Assembly: GCF_000294655.1 (NCBI RefSeq)
Contig: NZ_CAHP01000020.1
Span: 1-64,000 of the forward strand
DNA length: 64,000 nt
Reading direction: 5' to 3'
Source of the DNA: Magnetospirillum molischianum DSM 120
Lineage (GTDB): Bacteria; Pseudomonadota; Alphaproteobacteria; Rhodospirillales; Magnetospirillaceae
Position numbers and translations under genes: made by a program. The notes under the pieces are model-generated. The model worked only from the letters and a program-made list of their open reading frames with translations. It did no database searches and was not told the origin of the DNA. Numbering within the stretch: position 1 is the stretch's first letter; each line of letters starts with the position of its first letter. Positions 34,471-43,549 of the stretch are shown here, piece after piece.

Positions 34471-37454
34471 GCGCGGGCCTCTTCCAGGGCGTGGTCGTCT
34501 TCCTCCGCCGGTGCTGCGGCGATCAGATGGGGCGATACGCTGTTCAGCTTCTCGCAGGTTTCACGGAATTCCCGCTCCGGGGTAGAGAGGGCGACCAGCC
34601 CGGCTCCTGCCTGGAGCCATGCCCGTTCGCCCCGCCGATAGACAGTGCGCAGCACCAAGGCGGCGTCGAGGGAACCGTCGGCATCGGCGATCATGACGCA
34701 ACCGCTGTACAGCCCGCGCGGGCCGGGTTCGTGGCGGCCAATCGCCTCAATCGCCGGGCGTTTAGGGATGCCGGACGCGGTGACGGCCGGGAATAGGACG
34801 GCGAAGGCGTCCCAGGCGGTGCGTCCCGCCGCTAGCCGTCCCGCTACCCGTGAGCCGAGATGTTGGACCGAGCCGCGCCGACACACCGACATGAAATCGC
34901 ATACCTGGACCGAGCCGGGGACGCAGACCGAGTTCAGTTCCTCGCAGGCCAGCTTGACCGACACCGCGTGTTCAGCAATCTCCTTGGCGTCGCTAAGTAA
35001 TTCGGCGCGCAGCCGGTCCTCCTCGGCCTGATTGCCGCCCATGGCACGGGTGCCTGCCAATGGCTGGGTGCTGACCGCGCCATCGGCGGCAACCTCGACC
35101 ACTGTTTCCGGGCTGAAGCCGATCGCCGCGAAGTCGTCGCGCCGCAGTAGGAAGGAACGGGCCGGGGTGTTGGCCCGGCGGGCGACCAGATAGCTGGCGA
35201 TCAGGTCGGGTGGGGTGGCCAGTTCGACCCGCCGCGACAGGATCACCTTCTGATAATGGCCCTGGTGGATCTCGGTGACAGCGGCGGCGACACGGCGGCG
35301 ATAGGGTTCGGCTTCGGCGGTCTCTACCTCGGCGACCTCAATCCGGGCGGCGGCGGGCCGGTGGGGCGCGGCCACCCGCTCGATCGCCTTCAACTGGCGC
35401 GTCAGTGCGTCGAGGGTGGGCTGGTCGAGGCCGCGTAGCAGGGCGCGTCCCTGGCTGAGGCGGATTTCGCTTTCAGGTAGGACCATATGCAGCAACGGTG
35501 CTGCATCGGTAGCCAGTGGCAAATCCTGGAACCGACGCGCCAGTTCGAACTGGGCGGTGCCATAGGCGCGCCAACCGGAGAACGGCAGCGCAGACAGCGC
35601 CTCGGTCATCAGGGCGGCGAGGTTAGGGCCATCCCAACGCCGCACTCCGTCGCCCTTGCGCACCACCACACCGTCGGCGTCGGCCAGGATCTCTGCGGCG
35701 CGGCCGACGCCGATCGACCATTCCCCGCCGCGTTCATAGATCATCAGTGCCTCGGCTGGATCGTTGGCGGCGATCCGCGCAGCCAGTTCGAGCGGATCGC
35801 CAGCCAGCGCCACCTCCATTTCCAGATAAGGGCGGGGTTCGTCGCTCTGGCGGATCAGGGCCTGCCGCGCCAATTGCTTCTTGTCGATTTTGCCGATCGC
35901 GGTTAGCGGCCAGGAGCGGGCGAATGTGATTTGGTCGGGCCATTTGTGGCGAGGGAGGCCACGATCGCGCAGGAAGGCGTGCAGTCGGTCGAGATCGGGC
36001 GGGTCTTCCGGCGCGATCAGCACCGCGCAACTGCGCTCACCCAGCCGGGGGTCGGGCACCGCCACCACTGCCGCATCGCGCACGGCGGGATGGGCGCGCA
36101 GATGCTGTTCGATCTCGGCGGCCGCGATCTTCTCGCCGCCACGGTTGATCTGGTCCTTGACCCTGCCTTCCACTACCAAATTGCCATCAGTGGTACGGCG
36201 GACGAGGTCGCCCGAGCGGAAAAAGCCGTCCGGGGTGAAGGCGGTGGCGTTGACCTCCTCGGCACGGAAATAGCCGCGGATAGTGTATGGCCCCCGTGTC
36301 AGCAACTCGCCGGTTTCACCCGACGTCACTTCGCGACCCTCGGTATCGACGATCCGCACCTCATCGTCCGGGCTGAGTGGGCGGCCCTGAGTGGCCAGGG
36401 TCACGTTGTCGGGATCGTCCAGCCGGGTGTAGCACAGTAGCCCCTCGGCCATGCCGAACACCTGCTGGATCGGGCATCCTAGAGCGGTGCGGATATCCGC
36501 TGCGGCCGTCGGCTCCAGCCGGGCACCGCCGATCTGGAGCAGGGCTAGGCTGGAGAGATTTTCCTGGTTCCAGGTGCGGGCAGACGCCCACAGCCGGGCC
36601 AACGCAGGTACCAGGGCGGTGTGGGTGACGCCTTCGATGGCGATCAGTGGAAAAGCTTCGTCGAAGCCGGGGGTGCGGGCTAGAACCACTCGGCCGCCCT
36701 GGCCGAGGGTGCCGAGCAGGCCAGGGCAACATAGTGGGAAATTGTGTGCCAGCGGTAGGGCGGCCAGGGTCACGCTGTCGGGGCCGATCCCGCATATTTC
36801 TGCCGAAGCACGAGCGGCGTAGGCGTAATCGGCATGGGTGCGAGGAATCAGCTTGGGGGTGCCGGTGGTGCCGCCGGATTGGAGCAGCAGGGCGACGTCG
36901 CGATGGCTGGGACCGGTGAAGACGCGCGCAGCCGGGCGCTCGATCCCCTCCAGCGTCAGATGCCCTCCGCCCGGCGCGCCATCGACGATCAGCAGGCGCA
37001 GCGCGGGATGGCGGGCGGCAACCTGCTCGGCCATCTGCCGGTAGTCGAAGCCGAGGAAGCGGTCAGGCAGCAGATAGGCGACTGGCTCGGCCAACTGGCA
37101 CAACGCGTCGATCTCGGCCGTGCGCTGCGCTGGCATCGCCAGAACCGGCACCACGCCGAGGCGGAACAGGGCGAAGCAGGCGGTGACGAAGCCTATGCTG
37201 TTGGGCAATTGTACCAGCACCCGTTCCCCGGCGGCGAGACCAAGGGCGTGGAACCCGGCTGCCAGCCGGTCGATCCGGGCGTCGAGTTCGGCATAGGACA
37301 TTCGCTGCGCCCCATCGACCAGAGCGATGCGGGAGGAGAAGGAAGCGGCCCAGGCGTGGACATGCTGTCCCAGCGTTAGCGGCTGCCAATACCCTTTCCG
37401 CTCGTACTGTTCTGCCAGATGATCCGGCCACGCATGAAAGGAGGGCTTCATCAC
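34467..37454 (-). CDS. Fusion of salicyl-AMP ligase and salicylate synthase
   Basis: One 995-residue frame joins two enzymes normally made separately. Residues 1-545 are a stand-alone aryl adenylation enzyme like YbtE/PchD/EntE, with LLQSGGTTGTPKLIPRTH, GEKIAAAEIEQHLRAHP and AIGKIDKKQLARQAL. Residues 550-980 are a chorismate-using synthase of the MbtI/Irp9/TrpE family, with YQKVILSRRVELATPPDL, GFSPETVVEV, STQPLAGTRAMGG, FPAVTASGIPKRPAIEAI and GLYSGCVMI. There is no PchB-like lyase gene, so the synthase half is probably a one-step salicylate synthase like MbtI/Irp9. The fusion would pass salicylate directly to activation and then to the carrier domain of the next gene. A 17/19 Fur box lies 61 bases upstream of the start. 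Confidence 0.9.
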   Translation of the reverse strand: MMKPSFHAWPDHLAEQYERKGYWQPLTLGQHVHAWAASFSSRIALVDGAQRMSYAELDARIDRLAAGFHALGLAAGERVLVQLPNSIGFVTACFALFRLGVVPVLAMPAQRTAEIDALCQLAEPVAYLLPDRFLGFDYRQMAEQVAARHPALRLLIVDGAPGGGHLTLEGIERPAARVFTGPSHRDVALLLQSGGTTGTPKLIPRTHADYAYAARASAEICGIGPDSVTLAALPLAHNFPLCCPGLLGTLGQGGRVVLARTPGFDEAFPLIAIEGVTHTALVPALARLWASARTWNQENLSSLALLQIGGARLEPTAAADIRTALGCPIQQVFGMAEGLLCYTRLDDPDNVTLATQGRPLSPDDEVRIVDTEGREVTSGETGELLTRGPYTIRGYFRAEEVNATAFTPDGFFRSGDLVRRTTDGNLVVEGRVKDQINRGGEKIAAAEIEQHLRAHPAVRDAAVVAVPDPRLGERSCAVLIAPEDPPDLDRLHAFLRDRGLPRHKWPDQITFARSWPLTAIGKIDKKQLARQALIRQSDEPRPYLEMEVALAGDPLELAARIAANDPAEALMIYERGGEWSIGVGRAAEILADADGVVVRKGDGVRRWDGPNLAALMTEALSALPFSGWRAYGTAQFELARRFQDLPLATDAAPLLHMVLPESEIRLSQGRALLRGLDQPTLDALTRQLKAIERVAAPHRPAAARIEVAEVETAEAEPYRRRVAAAVTEIHQGHYQKVILSRRVELATPPDLIASYLVARRANTPARSFLLRRDDFAAIGFSPETVVEVAADGAVSTQPLAGTRAMGGNQAEEDRLRAELLSDAKEIAEHAVSVKLACEELNSVCVPGSVQVCDFMSVCRRGSVQHLGSRVAGRLAAGRTAWDAFAVLFPAVTASGIPKRPAIEAIGRHEPGPRGLYSGCVMIADADGSLDAALVLRTVYRRGERAWLQAGAGLVALSTPEREFRETCEKLNSVSPHLIAAAPAEEDDHALEEARA

Positions 37455-37514
37455 GGATTCCTTTGCTCACCGGCGGGGGCAATAGTTCGAGAGGGAACGG
37501 CAGGCACCCCAAAA

Positions 37515-37533
37515 GATAATGATTTTCATTATC
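37515..37533. promoter_or_regulatory. Fur box before the salicylate ligase/synthase gene
   Basis: GATAATGATTTTCATTATC matches the 19-base Fur consensus at 17 of 19 positions and is a near-perfect palindrome. It lies 61 bases upstream of the start at 37454, where binding of Fur-iron would block the promoter of the ligase/synthase and first NRPS genes. The surrounding 37455-37707 gap holds no gene and has a G-rich stretch of unknown role. Confidence 0.8.
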
Positions 37534-37707
37534 AATTTGGTCGGAAGATTCCCCCCCGAAACCGGGCGGAAAAATGCCCGGATCGGGATTATCTGCGTTT
37601 CACCAGTGTGGGAGGGGGGCAAAGCAGGCGGCTCTCACTCCGACCAATGGAGTCTAAGGGCCGGGGGGGCTTGGCGGGTGTGGGGGAGTCCACAAGGGCC
37701 TTCACGG

Positions 37708-38619
37708 TCAGTTGGTCAGGCCCTTGCGCTCGTGGCGGGGCAGGATTCCGAACTGCTTGCGGAAGGCGGTGCTGAAATGGCTGAGGTTGTTGTAGCCCAG
37801 CATCAGAGCGGTTTCGGTCACGCTGTGGCTGCGCAGCAATTGACGGGCGTATTCCATCCGGTGCTGCTGGAACAGGGCGTAGATGCTTGAGCCGAACAGG
37901 GTTTTGAAGCCCTGTTTCAGCTTGAGCTGGTTGAGGCCGATCTCACGCGCCAGTTCGGCGATGGTCGGGGCAGCGCTGAGGTCGCGCAAAAGGCGTGCAC
38001 GCGCCGCGATCAGCCGTTGCCGTTCGCGCGGCGGGATCGGGTCGGGCGCGCCGCCGCCGAGATGACCGGCGAGGAATTCGAGGGCGGCAGCATATAGATA
38101 AAGACGCTGGCCTTGCGGTGCCTCGACATGTTCGGCTAGCCGCAGCGCGGCATCGACCATTCTCTGGCCTGGGGGGGTTCCCTGCATCACGAAGCCGCTG
38201 CTGATTTCGTTGTCAAGGCCGGACCCATCGTCCCCGGTCAGTTCCGCCAGCGTTTCCGGCAGCAGCATCAGATCGACATGGGCGTAATTCGGGCCATAAT
38301 CGACCGAGAACCGTTCCCCCGGCGCGAACACCACATAGCCTTCGCCGATATCGGGCGATAGCTCGCGACCCCGGACCTGGGTACGGGATCGGTCCTTCAG
38401 CAGGCAGGTGAAATGGACATAGGGGCTGTTGTTGATCAGATCGGCGTGGGTTTCCTCCTGTCCGGTGCCGCGATACAGCGCTGCTGTCATGCCTGGCCTC
38501 AATTCGACGAAGCGGGCGTTGAGGCGAGGTAGTCGGCCGGTTCCATCCTCGAATAGGCCGTTGTAATCGTCGTTACCGCCATGCCCGGACGCGCACCGGG
38601 AAGAACCATCCTGCTTCAT
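37708..38619 (-). CDS. AraC-family regulator, PchR/YbtA-like (copy 1)
   Basis: The 303-residue protein has a beta-rich N-terminal sensing region and a C-terminal double helix-turn-helix (about 215-300): TIAELAREIGLNQLKLKQGF, KTLFGSSIYALFQQHRMEYA and GYNNLSHFSTAFRKQFGILP. This is the PchR/YbtA subclass, which activates pyochelin or yersiniabactin genes when the ferric siderophore is bound. It sits between the salicylate operon and the tailoring operon. A Fur-like site lies upstream (38681-38700). It shares the whole architecture with the regulator at 58015. Confidence 0.9.
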   Translation of the reverse strand: MKQDGSSRCASGHGGNDDYNGLFEDGTGRLPRLNARFVELRPGMTAALYRGTGQEETHADLINNSPYVHFTCLLKDRSRTQVRGRELSPDIGEGYVVFAPGERFSVDYGPNYAHVDLMLLPETLAELTGDDGSGLDNEISSGFVMQGTPPGQRMVDAALRLAEHVEAPQGQRLYLYAAALEFLAGHLGGGAPDPIPPRERQRLIAARARLLRDLSAAPTIAELAREIGLNQLKLKQGFKTLFGSSIYALFQQHRMEYARQLLRSHSVTETALMLGYNNLSHFSTAFRKQFGILPRHERKGLTN

Positions 38620-38680
38620 TTTGTACGCAGCCCTTCAGCGAAAGCCATCCCCCTCGCCCTGATGTGGGCGATATTAGATG

Positions 38681-38700
38681 CAAATCACTATCACTTTCAA
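38681..38700. promoter_or_regulatory. Possible Fur box before AraC-type regulator 1
   Basis: Read on the minus strand this is GAAAGT-GATAGT-GATTTG, three degenerate copies of the GATAAT hexamer, about 12 of 18 matching. It overlaps the end of the VOC gene and lies about 60 bases before the regulator start. The match is weaker than the boxes at 37515 and 58973. Confidence 0.4.
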
Positions 38701-39422
38701 TTAGAACAATCGGCGGTCGCGGCAATAACAGCTGATTGTTCTCGTGCCCGCCGGATCACGGCCCCGTGCAACAGAAGCGGATCGAGTTCGTGATGCAGCC
38801 CGGCCAGTTCGACCGCTTTCACTCCAGTGACGGCGGCTGGTTCGAGTGCGAAGGTCGGGTCGTCGTCGACCAGCCGGGTCACAGCTGCCTCATCTCCTGC
38901 CGCCACCCCCAACCGGACCCGTGCGATCCCACAGGCACCATTGCGATGGGTCTGGACGGTAGGATGCTGCGGTGGATCATAGGGGCTGACCAGGAAGGGC
39001 AGGCGGGGTTCGACCGGATAGGCGAACTGGAAACGGGTGCGCTGTCCGTCCGGCCGCCGCCGCACCCAGCGTACTGACCGGCCGACTGCCAGCCCGTCGC
39101 GGCGGAGGTCGCGCAGCACTGGGTCCAACTCGGCGGAGGAGCTGACCACCGCCACGTCACAGAATCCCTCGCCATTGCCGCCCCAGCCTGCCATCCGACG
39201 TCCAGCGCCGCGTCCAGCGATCAGATCGATCAGCCAACGGAAGGCACCAGCATGGCCGGGGGTGGTGAGCAATTCGAGGATAGGACCATGTGGGAACCAT
39301 ACATGAGCATGACGGGCATCGCGGGCGTCGGTGGCGTATTCGACCTCGAAGCCGAGATGACGATAATCCCGCACCGCCCGATGCAAATCCTCGACCCAAA
39401 CTAGGACATGACTGCACCGCAT
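38697..39422 (-). CDS. VOC-superfamily protein of the siderophore locus
   Basis: The 241-residue protein begins MRCSHVLVWVEDLHRAVRDY and continues LGFEVEYATDARDARHAHVW, the first beta-alpha-beta-beta-beta unit of the vicinal oxygen chelate (glyoxalase/dioxygenase/bleomycin-resistance) fold. A second unit follows from about residue 140. The ATG at 39422 has GGAAGGA upstream, and longer frames are not coding. The role is unknown. VOC proteins may bind metal chelates or thiazole-containing compounds, so self-protection or siderophore release is possible (inference). It is the last gene of the operon starting at 53694, 40 bases after the reductase gene. Confidence 0.7.
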   Translation of the reverse strand: MRCSHVLVWVEDLHRAVRDYRHLGFEVEYATDARDARHAHVWFPHGPILELLTTPGHAGAFRWLIDLIAGRGAGRRMAGWGGNGEGFCDVAVVSSSAELDPVLRDLRRDGLAVGRSVRWVRRRPDGQRTRFQFAYPVEPRLPFLVSPYDPPQHPTVQTHRNGACGIARVRLGVAAGDEAAVTRLVDDDPTFALEPAAVTGVKAVELAGLHHELDPLLLHGAVIRRAREQSAVIAATADCSN

Positions 39423-39462
39423 TCTTCGTTTCCTTCCAATGTCCACGATCGTCGCGTGGTCT

Positions 39463-40566
39463 CTATTCGACCGCTCGGACTGCCGCTTCCAGTTCATCGA
39501 GCGCCAGTGGCATCGGTTCGGTCGGGCGGATGATCTCAGGTAGGCCGATCCGTCCGGTGAGGTCGCGCCAGGCCATCGACACGTCGAGCGCCCACGACAC
39601 TTCCCGCTGCCGCGCCGCCGGATCATCGACGGCCCGCGCCAGCCCGCGCAATGCGACCAGCACCGCTTCCGGCCAAGTCTGGGCGAACATCTGGTGAAAG
39701 CTGGCAGGCGTTTCCCCGCCTAGAATCGAGGTGCTGGCCACCGCCAGCCGCTCGGTGCCGGGACCGTTCATCCGCAGTCGGCCGGTAGCGTCGCGTGGGG
39801 CATGCAGCCGGGGCGTCCACAGCACCGGCCCCTGGAGGTCGGCCAGGGTCAGCACTCCGGCGTCGCAGCCGAGCGCGACCCGGTACAGCACGAAGGAATG
39901 GTTGTCGGGGTCGTCGGGATGGACCTGATTCTGCACCCGTAGTGTCAGCGGCACACCGCCGACCGTGCCAGCCAGGGTAAGGAATGGGGCCGCAGGGCCG
40001 GGACGTAGCGGTGCATCGTGAAACGACCAGGGCCGCAGCCCGCCCACTGCCCGGCCAAGGATGTCAAGGAGGGGATAGGCCAACTGGCTGTTGCAGGCGG
40101 CGTCGAGGAAGCGCGGAGGATGATGCCGACGCAGATGAGCGGCCGCGGCGAGGAACTGGCGCACGGCGCGGAGGTTGGGGTGCAGGGTGTTGACCGCGTA
40201 AGCGGTGTCGCCCAGTCGTGCCGCCTGGAGTCCGGCGGTGATCTCGGCGACATGAACTGGATGTTCCTGTAACACCGGGATGCCCCGTCGCAACAGGGCT
40301 TGGGCCAGCTCAGCCCCAGCCCCGCCCGTTACGCCCGAGCGCACGACCACGCAGGCGAGGTCGATGTCGTTGGGCACCGCCGCGACCGAGGTGTGGAGCG
40401 GCACTCCGCGTTCTGTGGCGTGACGGCACGATTCCTCACTGCCCCGCGCCACGATTCCGGCCAGGGTGAATTCGTCAGGTGCCGAGGCGATGGCATCGAG
40501 ATAGATCCTGCCGAATGCCGTTCCCGCGACGACCACCCGCCGGGGCTTAGGCCGGGCCGGGCTCAT
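39463..40566 (-). CDS. Thiazolinyl imide reductase (YbtU/Irp3/PchG-like)
   Basis: This NADPH enzyme reduces one thiazoline ring to a thiazolidine while the chain is on the NRPS. The 367-residue protein has an N-terminal nucleotide-binding region (RRVVVAGTAFGRIYLDAI). The family-typical VLQEHPVHVAEITAGLQAA and YAVNTLHPNLRAVRQFLAAA follow, with FLDAACNSQLAYPLLDILGR and a C-terminal substrate domain. The ATG at 40566 has AGGAGGAG upstream and overlaps the stop of the preceding methyltransferase gene by four bases. Its presence means at least one ring of the product is likely saturated. Confidence 0.9.
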   Translation of the reverse strand: MSPARPKPRRVVVAGTAFGRIYLDAIASAPDEFTLAGIVARGSEESCRHATERGVPLHTSVAAVPNDIDLACVVVRSGVTGGAGAELAQALLRRGIPVLQEHPVHVAEITAGLQAARLGDTAYAVNTLHPNLRAVRQFLAAAAHLRRHHPPRFLDAACNSQLAYPLLDILGRAVGGLRPWSFHDAPLRPGPAAPFLTLAGTVGGVPLTLRVQNQVHPDDPDNHSFVLYRVALGCDAGVLTLADLQGPVLWTPRLHAPRDATGRLRMNGPGTERLAVASTSILGGETPASFHQMFAQTWPEAVLVALRGLARAVDDPAARQREVSWALDVSMAWRDLTGRIGLPEIIRPTEPMPLALDELEAAVRAVE

Positions 40567-42410
40567 GTCGGCTCCTCCTGCCCGGCCTGGGCGAGGAAGA
40601 CGAGGTGTCCCAGCCGCGCCAGCGGATGATCGGGCCGGGGCAGGGTAGCAACCCGGCGCAGTCCGGCCCTGTCCAGCACCGCGTGCCATTGCGGCAGCGA
40701 CAGGAAGGTTGCGTCGGTGTGGCGGCGGCCGTCGTGTGCCTCGGCCAGCATGAAGGCCTGCGAGGCCATCACCCACACTTCCTCGATCGTCGGCTCGGTT
40801 AGTACCAGCCAGCCGTCTGGGCGTAGCAGTTCGCGCAGCCAGCCGACCGAGGCGTCGGTGTCGCGGGCGGCATTGAGCGCTCCGCCTGCGATCACGACGT
40901 CGAATGAACCGGCGGCCTGGCCCTGGGTGATCGGGGGGAGGTCGATGTCGTACCGGCAGCGTCGGACGAAGGGATAGGCCGCTAGCCATCCCGCTGCCTG
41001 ATCGAGGAAATAGCGCGATACGTCCGTGAACCAGTATTCCAACGCGCTGCCGGTCGCTGCCAGTGCTGGCAATAGCGTTTCCGAAGTCGCCCCAGTGCCA
41101 GCCCCTACCTCCAGCAGCCGCAGCGGACCTGGGCCGGACCAATCAGCGGCGATCCGGCTCACCACCGCTGCCACCGTGCGGTGCTGATAGCGGGCGGCGA
41201 CGGGTTCGCGGTATAGAGCGCAGGCCAGATCAGTGCGACCTTCAGGGAACAGCAGATGCACCGCCCGCACCTGACCGGCCATCAGGTCGGGCAGGCATTC
41301 GGTGTTGCTGCGCGCATAGGCGATGGTGCCGCTGCCGCCGGTGTCGATGCGCCAGTCTCGCTCCAGTCCATCCCAGGCCCGCGCCAGCGCGTCGTCGGTA
41401 TAGTCCGCTACCGCTGGTACCGCCCGCCATCTCGCGCCGTTGCGGTGCAGCAGACCATGTTCCTCCAGCACCCGCAGCCAGCGCCGGATCAGCGGCTGGT
41501 GTTCCTCTGCCACCTCGGCCCGGAGCAGGATCTCGGCCGTGTCGTGGCGCGCCTCGGGCTGGGTGAACAGACCGCGCCGTTGCAGCGCGTTTAGCATCGA
41601 CAGCAGGGCCGTATAGCCCAGTCGCTCCACCGTGGTCACGGCGGCGGCGAAGTCGAATTCGGCCATATCTGTCTCGACCGCCGCTTCGGCTTCAGCCAGC
41701 CAATCCGTCGTCGAGGTGGCGAGGGGCGGGCCGATCAGGGTGATGTCGCGGTTGCGCCAGGGTGCGGTCTCGGTCGCACTCAAGGTTCCTGCGTCGTGTA
41801 GGATGTGCCGCAGCGGTCCGAAATCGGCCAATGCCAGCGCCGGATGGTGCGATAGGGCGCGCAGCAGTGGGGCAGATAGCGCTGCCACTTCGGTCGGGTT
41901 CTGTTCAAGCTGTCGCAGCGCCCGGCCGGGCGAGGAGTCAGCTCCCGGCTGGTGGAGGACGTGGCCGCCGCTGCGCCAGCAGGCCAGCGCTGCATCACTC
42001 CCCAATCCACCCAGCGGGGCAAGCACTGTCAGTCGGCTGCCGGGTGGAAAATGGTCGCTCAGATAGCGGATTGCAGTTGCCTCGTCGTTCTGCTGCCGCC
42101 CGGACCCGTCCAGGGAACAGACACTCCGACGTCCTCCTTCGTTCGTGACGGAGGAGATCTCGTCCGGGGTCAGGCCGAGACGCAAAGCCGCTAGCCGTGT
42201 CGGCAGCAGGGTCGGATCGTCGGCGGCGGGAGGCGGCCACGGCAGGCTGTCGCCGGGGTGGGAGTCCAGCCGGGCGGTGGCGCTGTCGCACAACGCGGCG
42301 AGGTCGGCACCGCTCCAGTTCCGTTCGCCCGAAGACAAAGCAGGACGTGAGCCCATTTGGCGGAGCGCTGTCAGGATCTGGTCGGGCAGGGATAGGGGGA
42401 GGGAGGTCAT
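40563..42410 (-). CDS. Free-standing NRPS-type methyltransferase with an adenylation-domain relic
   Basis: The C-terminal part (about 255-610) matches the methyltransferase domain embedded in the NRPS of the same locus. It has the same leader helices (LSMLNALQRRGLFTQPEARH; HLLFPEGRTDLACALYREPV) and SAM motif I LRLLEVGAGTGATSETLLPA, then YWFTDVSRYFLDQA and GSFDVVIAGGALNAARD. The N-terminal 220 residues look like a worn adenylation domain (RPALSSGERNWSGADLAAL; GPLRHILHDAGTLSATE) without the SGSTGxPKG loop, so it should not activate amino acids. I infer a trans-acting methyltransferase derived from an NRPS module. The start at 42410 overlaps the previous stop by four bases. The product is 615 residues. 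Confidence 0.75.
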   Translation of the reverse strand: MTSLPLSLPDQILTALRQMGSRPALSSGERNWSGADLAALCDSATARLDSHPGDSLPWPPPAADDPTLLPTRLAALRLGLTPDEISSVTNEGGRRSVCSLDGSGRQQNDEATAIRYLSDHFPPGSRLTVLAPLGGLGSDAALACWRSGGHVLHQPGADSSPGRALRQLEQNPTEVAALSAPLLRALSHHPALALADFGPLRHILHDAGTLSATETAPWRNRDITLIGPPLATSTTDWLAEAEAAVETDMAEFDFAAAVTTVERLGYTALLSMLNALQRRGLFTQPEARHDTAEILLRAEVAEEHQPLIRRWLRVLEEHGLLHRNGARWRAVPAVADYTDDALARAWDGLERDWRIDTGGSGTIAYARSNTECLPDLMAGQVRAVHLLFPEGRTDLACALYREPVAARYQHRTVAAVVSRIAADWSGPGPLRLLEVGAGTGATSETLLPALAATGSALEYWFTDVSRYFLDQAAGWLAAYPFVRRCRYDIDLPPITQGQAAGSFDVVIAGGALNAARDTDASVGWLRELLRPDGWLVLTEPTIEEVWVMASQAFMLAEAHDGRRHTDATFLSLPQWHAVLDRAGLRRVATLPRPDHPLARLGHLVFLAQAGQEEPT

Positions 42411-43549
42411 CGGGAACTCTGGGCGAGGAGGAGACATTGCCCGGCGGTGGCCAGTGGCGAGGCCGGATCGGGTCGGGCGAGACACAGGGTGAAGTCGGCG
42501 GCGGCCAGTTGGTCGGCCCAGCCGGTCGCGTCGAGGAAGGCTTGGCCGCATGGGCGCCGGTCGCGGCCGCCTGGGGGTGGTCCACCCTGCGGAGGCGACA
42601 ACAGGAATTGCATCGAGGTCAGGATCGCGTCGGTTTCGCGGATCGAATCGGTCAAGATCAGCCAGCCGTCCGGGGTCAGGCTGCGGTGTATCCAGCCCAG
42701 GGTCGCCCCTAGGTCGCGGGCGTTGTGCAGGACGTTGCCAGCCAGCACGATATCGACCGAGTCGGGGGCAACGCCCTGGGCAGTAAAGTCCTCGTCGATG
42801 TTGAGCGGGGTGCAGATCAGCCCCGGCGTGCCAGCGAAACGTCGTTCCGCCGCTACGGTGAACAAGCGCGACACGTCGGTGAAACGGTAGCTGGCAGCCG
42901 AGCCTGCCAAGGCCCGTAGTGCCGCGGCAGTGGTCAGGCCAGCCCCGCCACCAAGTTCGAGTAGGCGAGATCGAGGGAGTCGGGCGGCCAGGGCTGCTGC
43001 TGCGGCGTTGAGGGCTGCTGTGAACAGATTATCCTGATAAGCGGCCAGTGCGGCCAGCACGTCACCATCGCGGAACAGCAGGTGTTGCAGGGTGATGTCG
43101 TCGCGTACCAGCGCACCCAGGCATTCCAGTGCCGCTCGGTGCGCCGTTGCCATCGTGGGGGGGAAGCCCAGTGCGTGATAGGCCGGGTCCAGCCCGGCCG
43201 GGTCTATGCCGAAGTGTGCTGGCGGAGCGATCCAGCCCAGGCCACCTTCTGCGCTCCGACTGAGCCAGCCACGCCGGATCAGCGCGGCCAGCCAGCGGTG
43301 CACCAGCCAGCCGTGGCGGGATGCCGCGCCCAGACCGGCGGCGATTGCCTCGGCCCGGCGGGGCGGTCCCTCGGCAGGCAGTGCACCACTACTGGCGAGC
43401 AAGGCGGCGATCGCACTCAAGCTGATCCGTTCGACCTGCTCCAGCCAGTCGGGCAGGGCGGCGATTGTTTCCGCCGTGGCCCCGCGTGCCGCCAGAGCCG
43501 CCGAGGCGGCCTGATCGGCGATCGCGGCCAGATCGTCTGGCTCTCTCAC
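42407..43549 (-). CDS. Second free-standing NRPS-type methyltransferase
   Basis: The 380-residue protein again follows the NRPS-embedded methyltransferase layout: winged-helix-like leader (HGWLVHRWLAALIRRGWLSR), LQHLLFRDGDVLAALAAYQD, motif I RLLELGGGAGLTTAAALRAL, RFTDVSRLFTVAAERRF and DIVLAGNVLHNARDLG. GTG at 43549 overlaps the upstream stop (GTGA), the same coupling used throughout this operon, so I prefer it to the GTG at 43558. It is shorter than its neighbour and lacks the adenylation relic. The likely role is C- or N-methylation of the siderophore chain. Confidence 0.78.
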   Translation of the reverse strand: MREPDDLAAIADQAASAALAARGATAETIAALPDWLEQVERISLSAIAALLASSGALPAEGPPRRAEAIAAGLGAASRHGWLVHRWLAALIRRGWLSRSAEGGLGWIAPPAHFGIDPAGLDPAYHALGFPPTMATAHRAALECLGALVRDDITLQHLLFRDGDVLAALAAYQDNLFTAALNAAAAALAARLPRSRLLELGGGAGLTTAAALRALAGSAASYRFTDVSRLFTVAAERRFAGTPGLICTPLNIDEDFTAQGVAPDSVDIVLAGNVLHNARDLGATLGWIHRSLTPDGWLILTDSIRETDAILTSMQFLLSPPQGGPPPGGRDRRPCGQAFLDATGWADQLAAADFTLCLARPDPASPLATAGQCLLLAQSSR

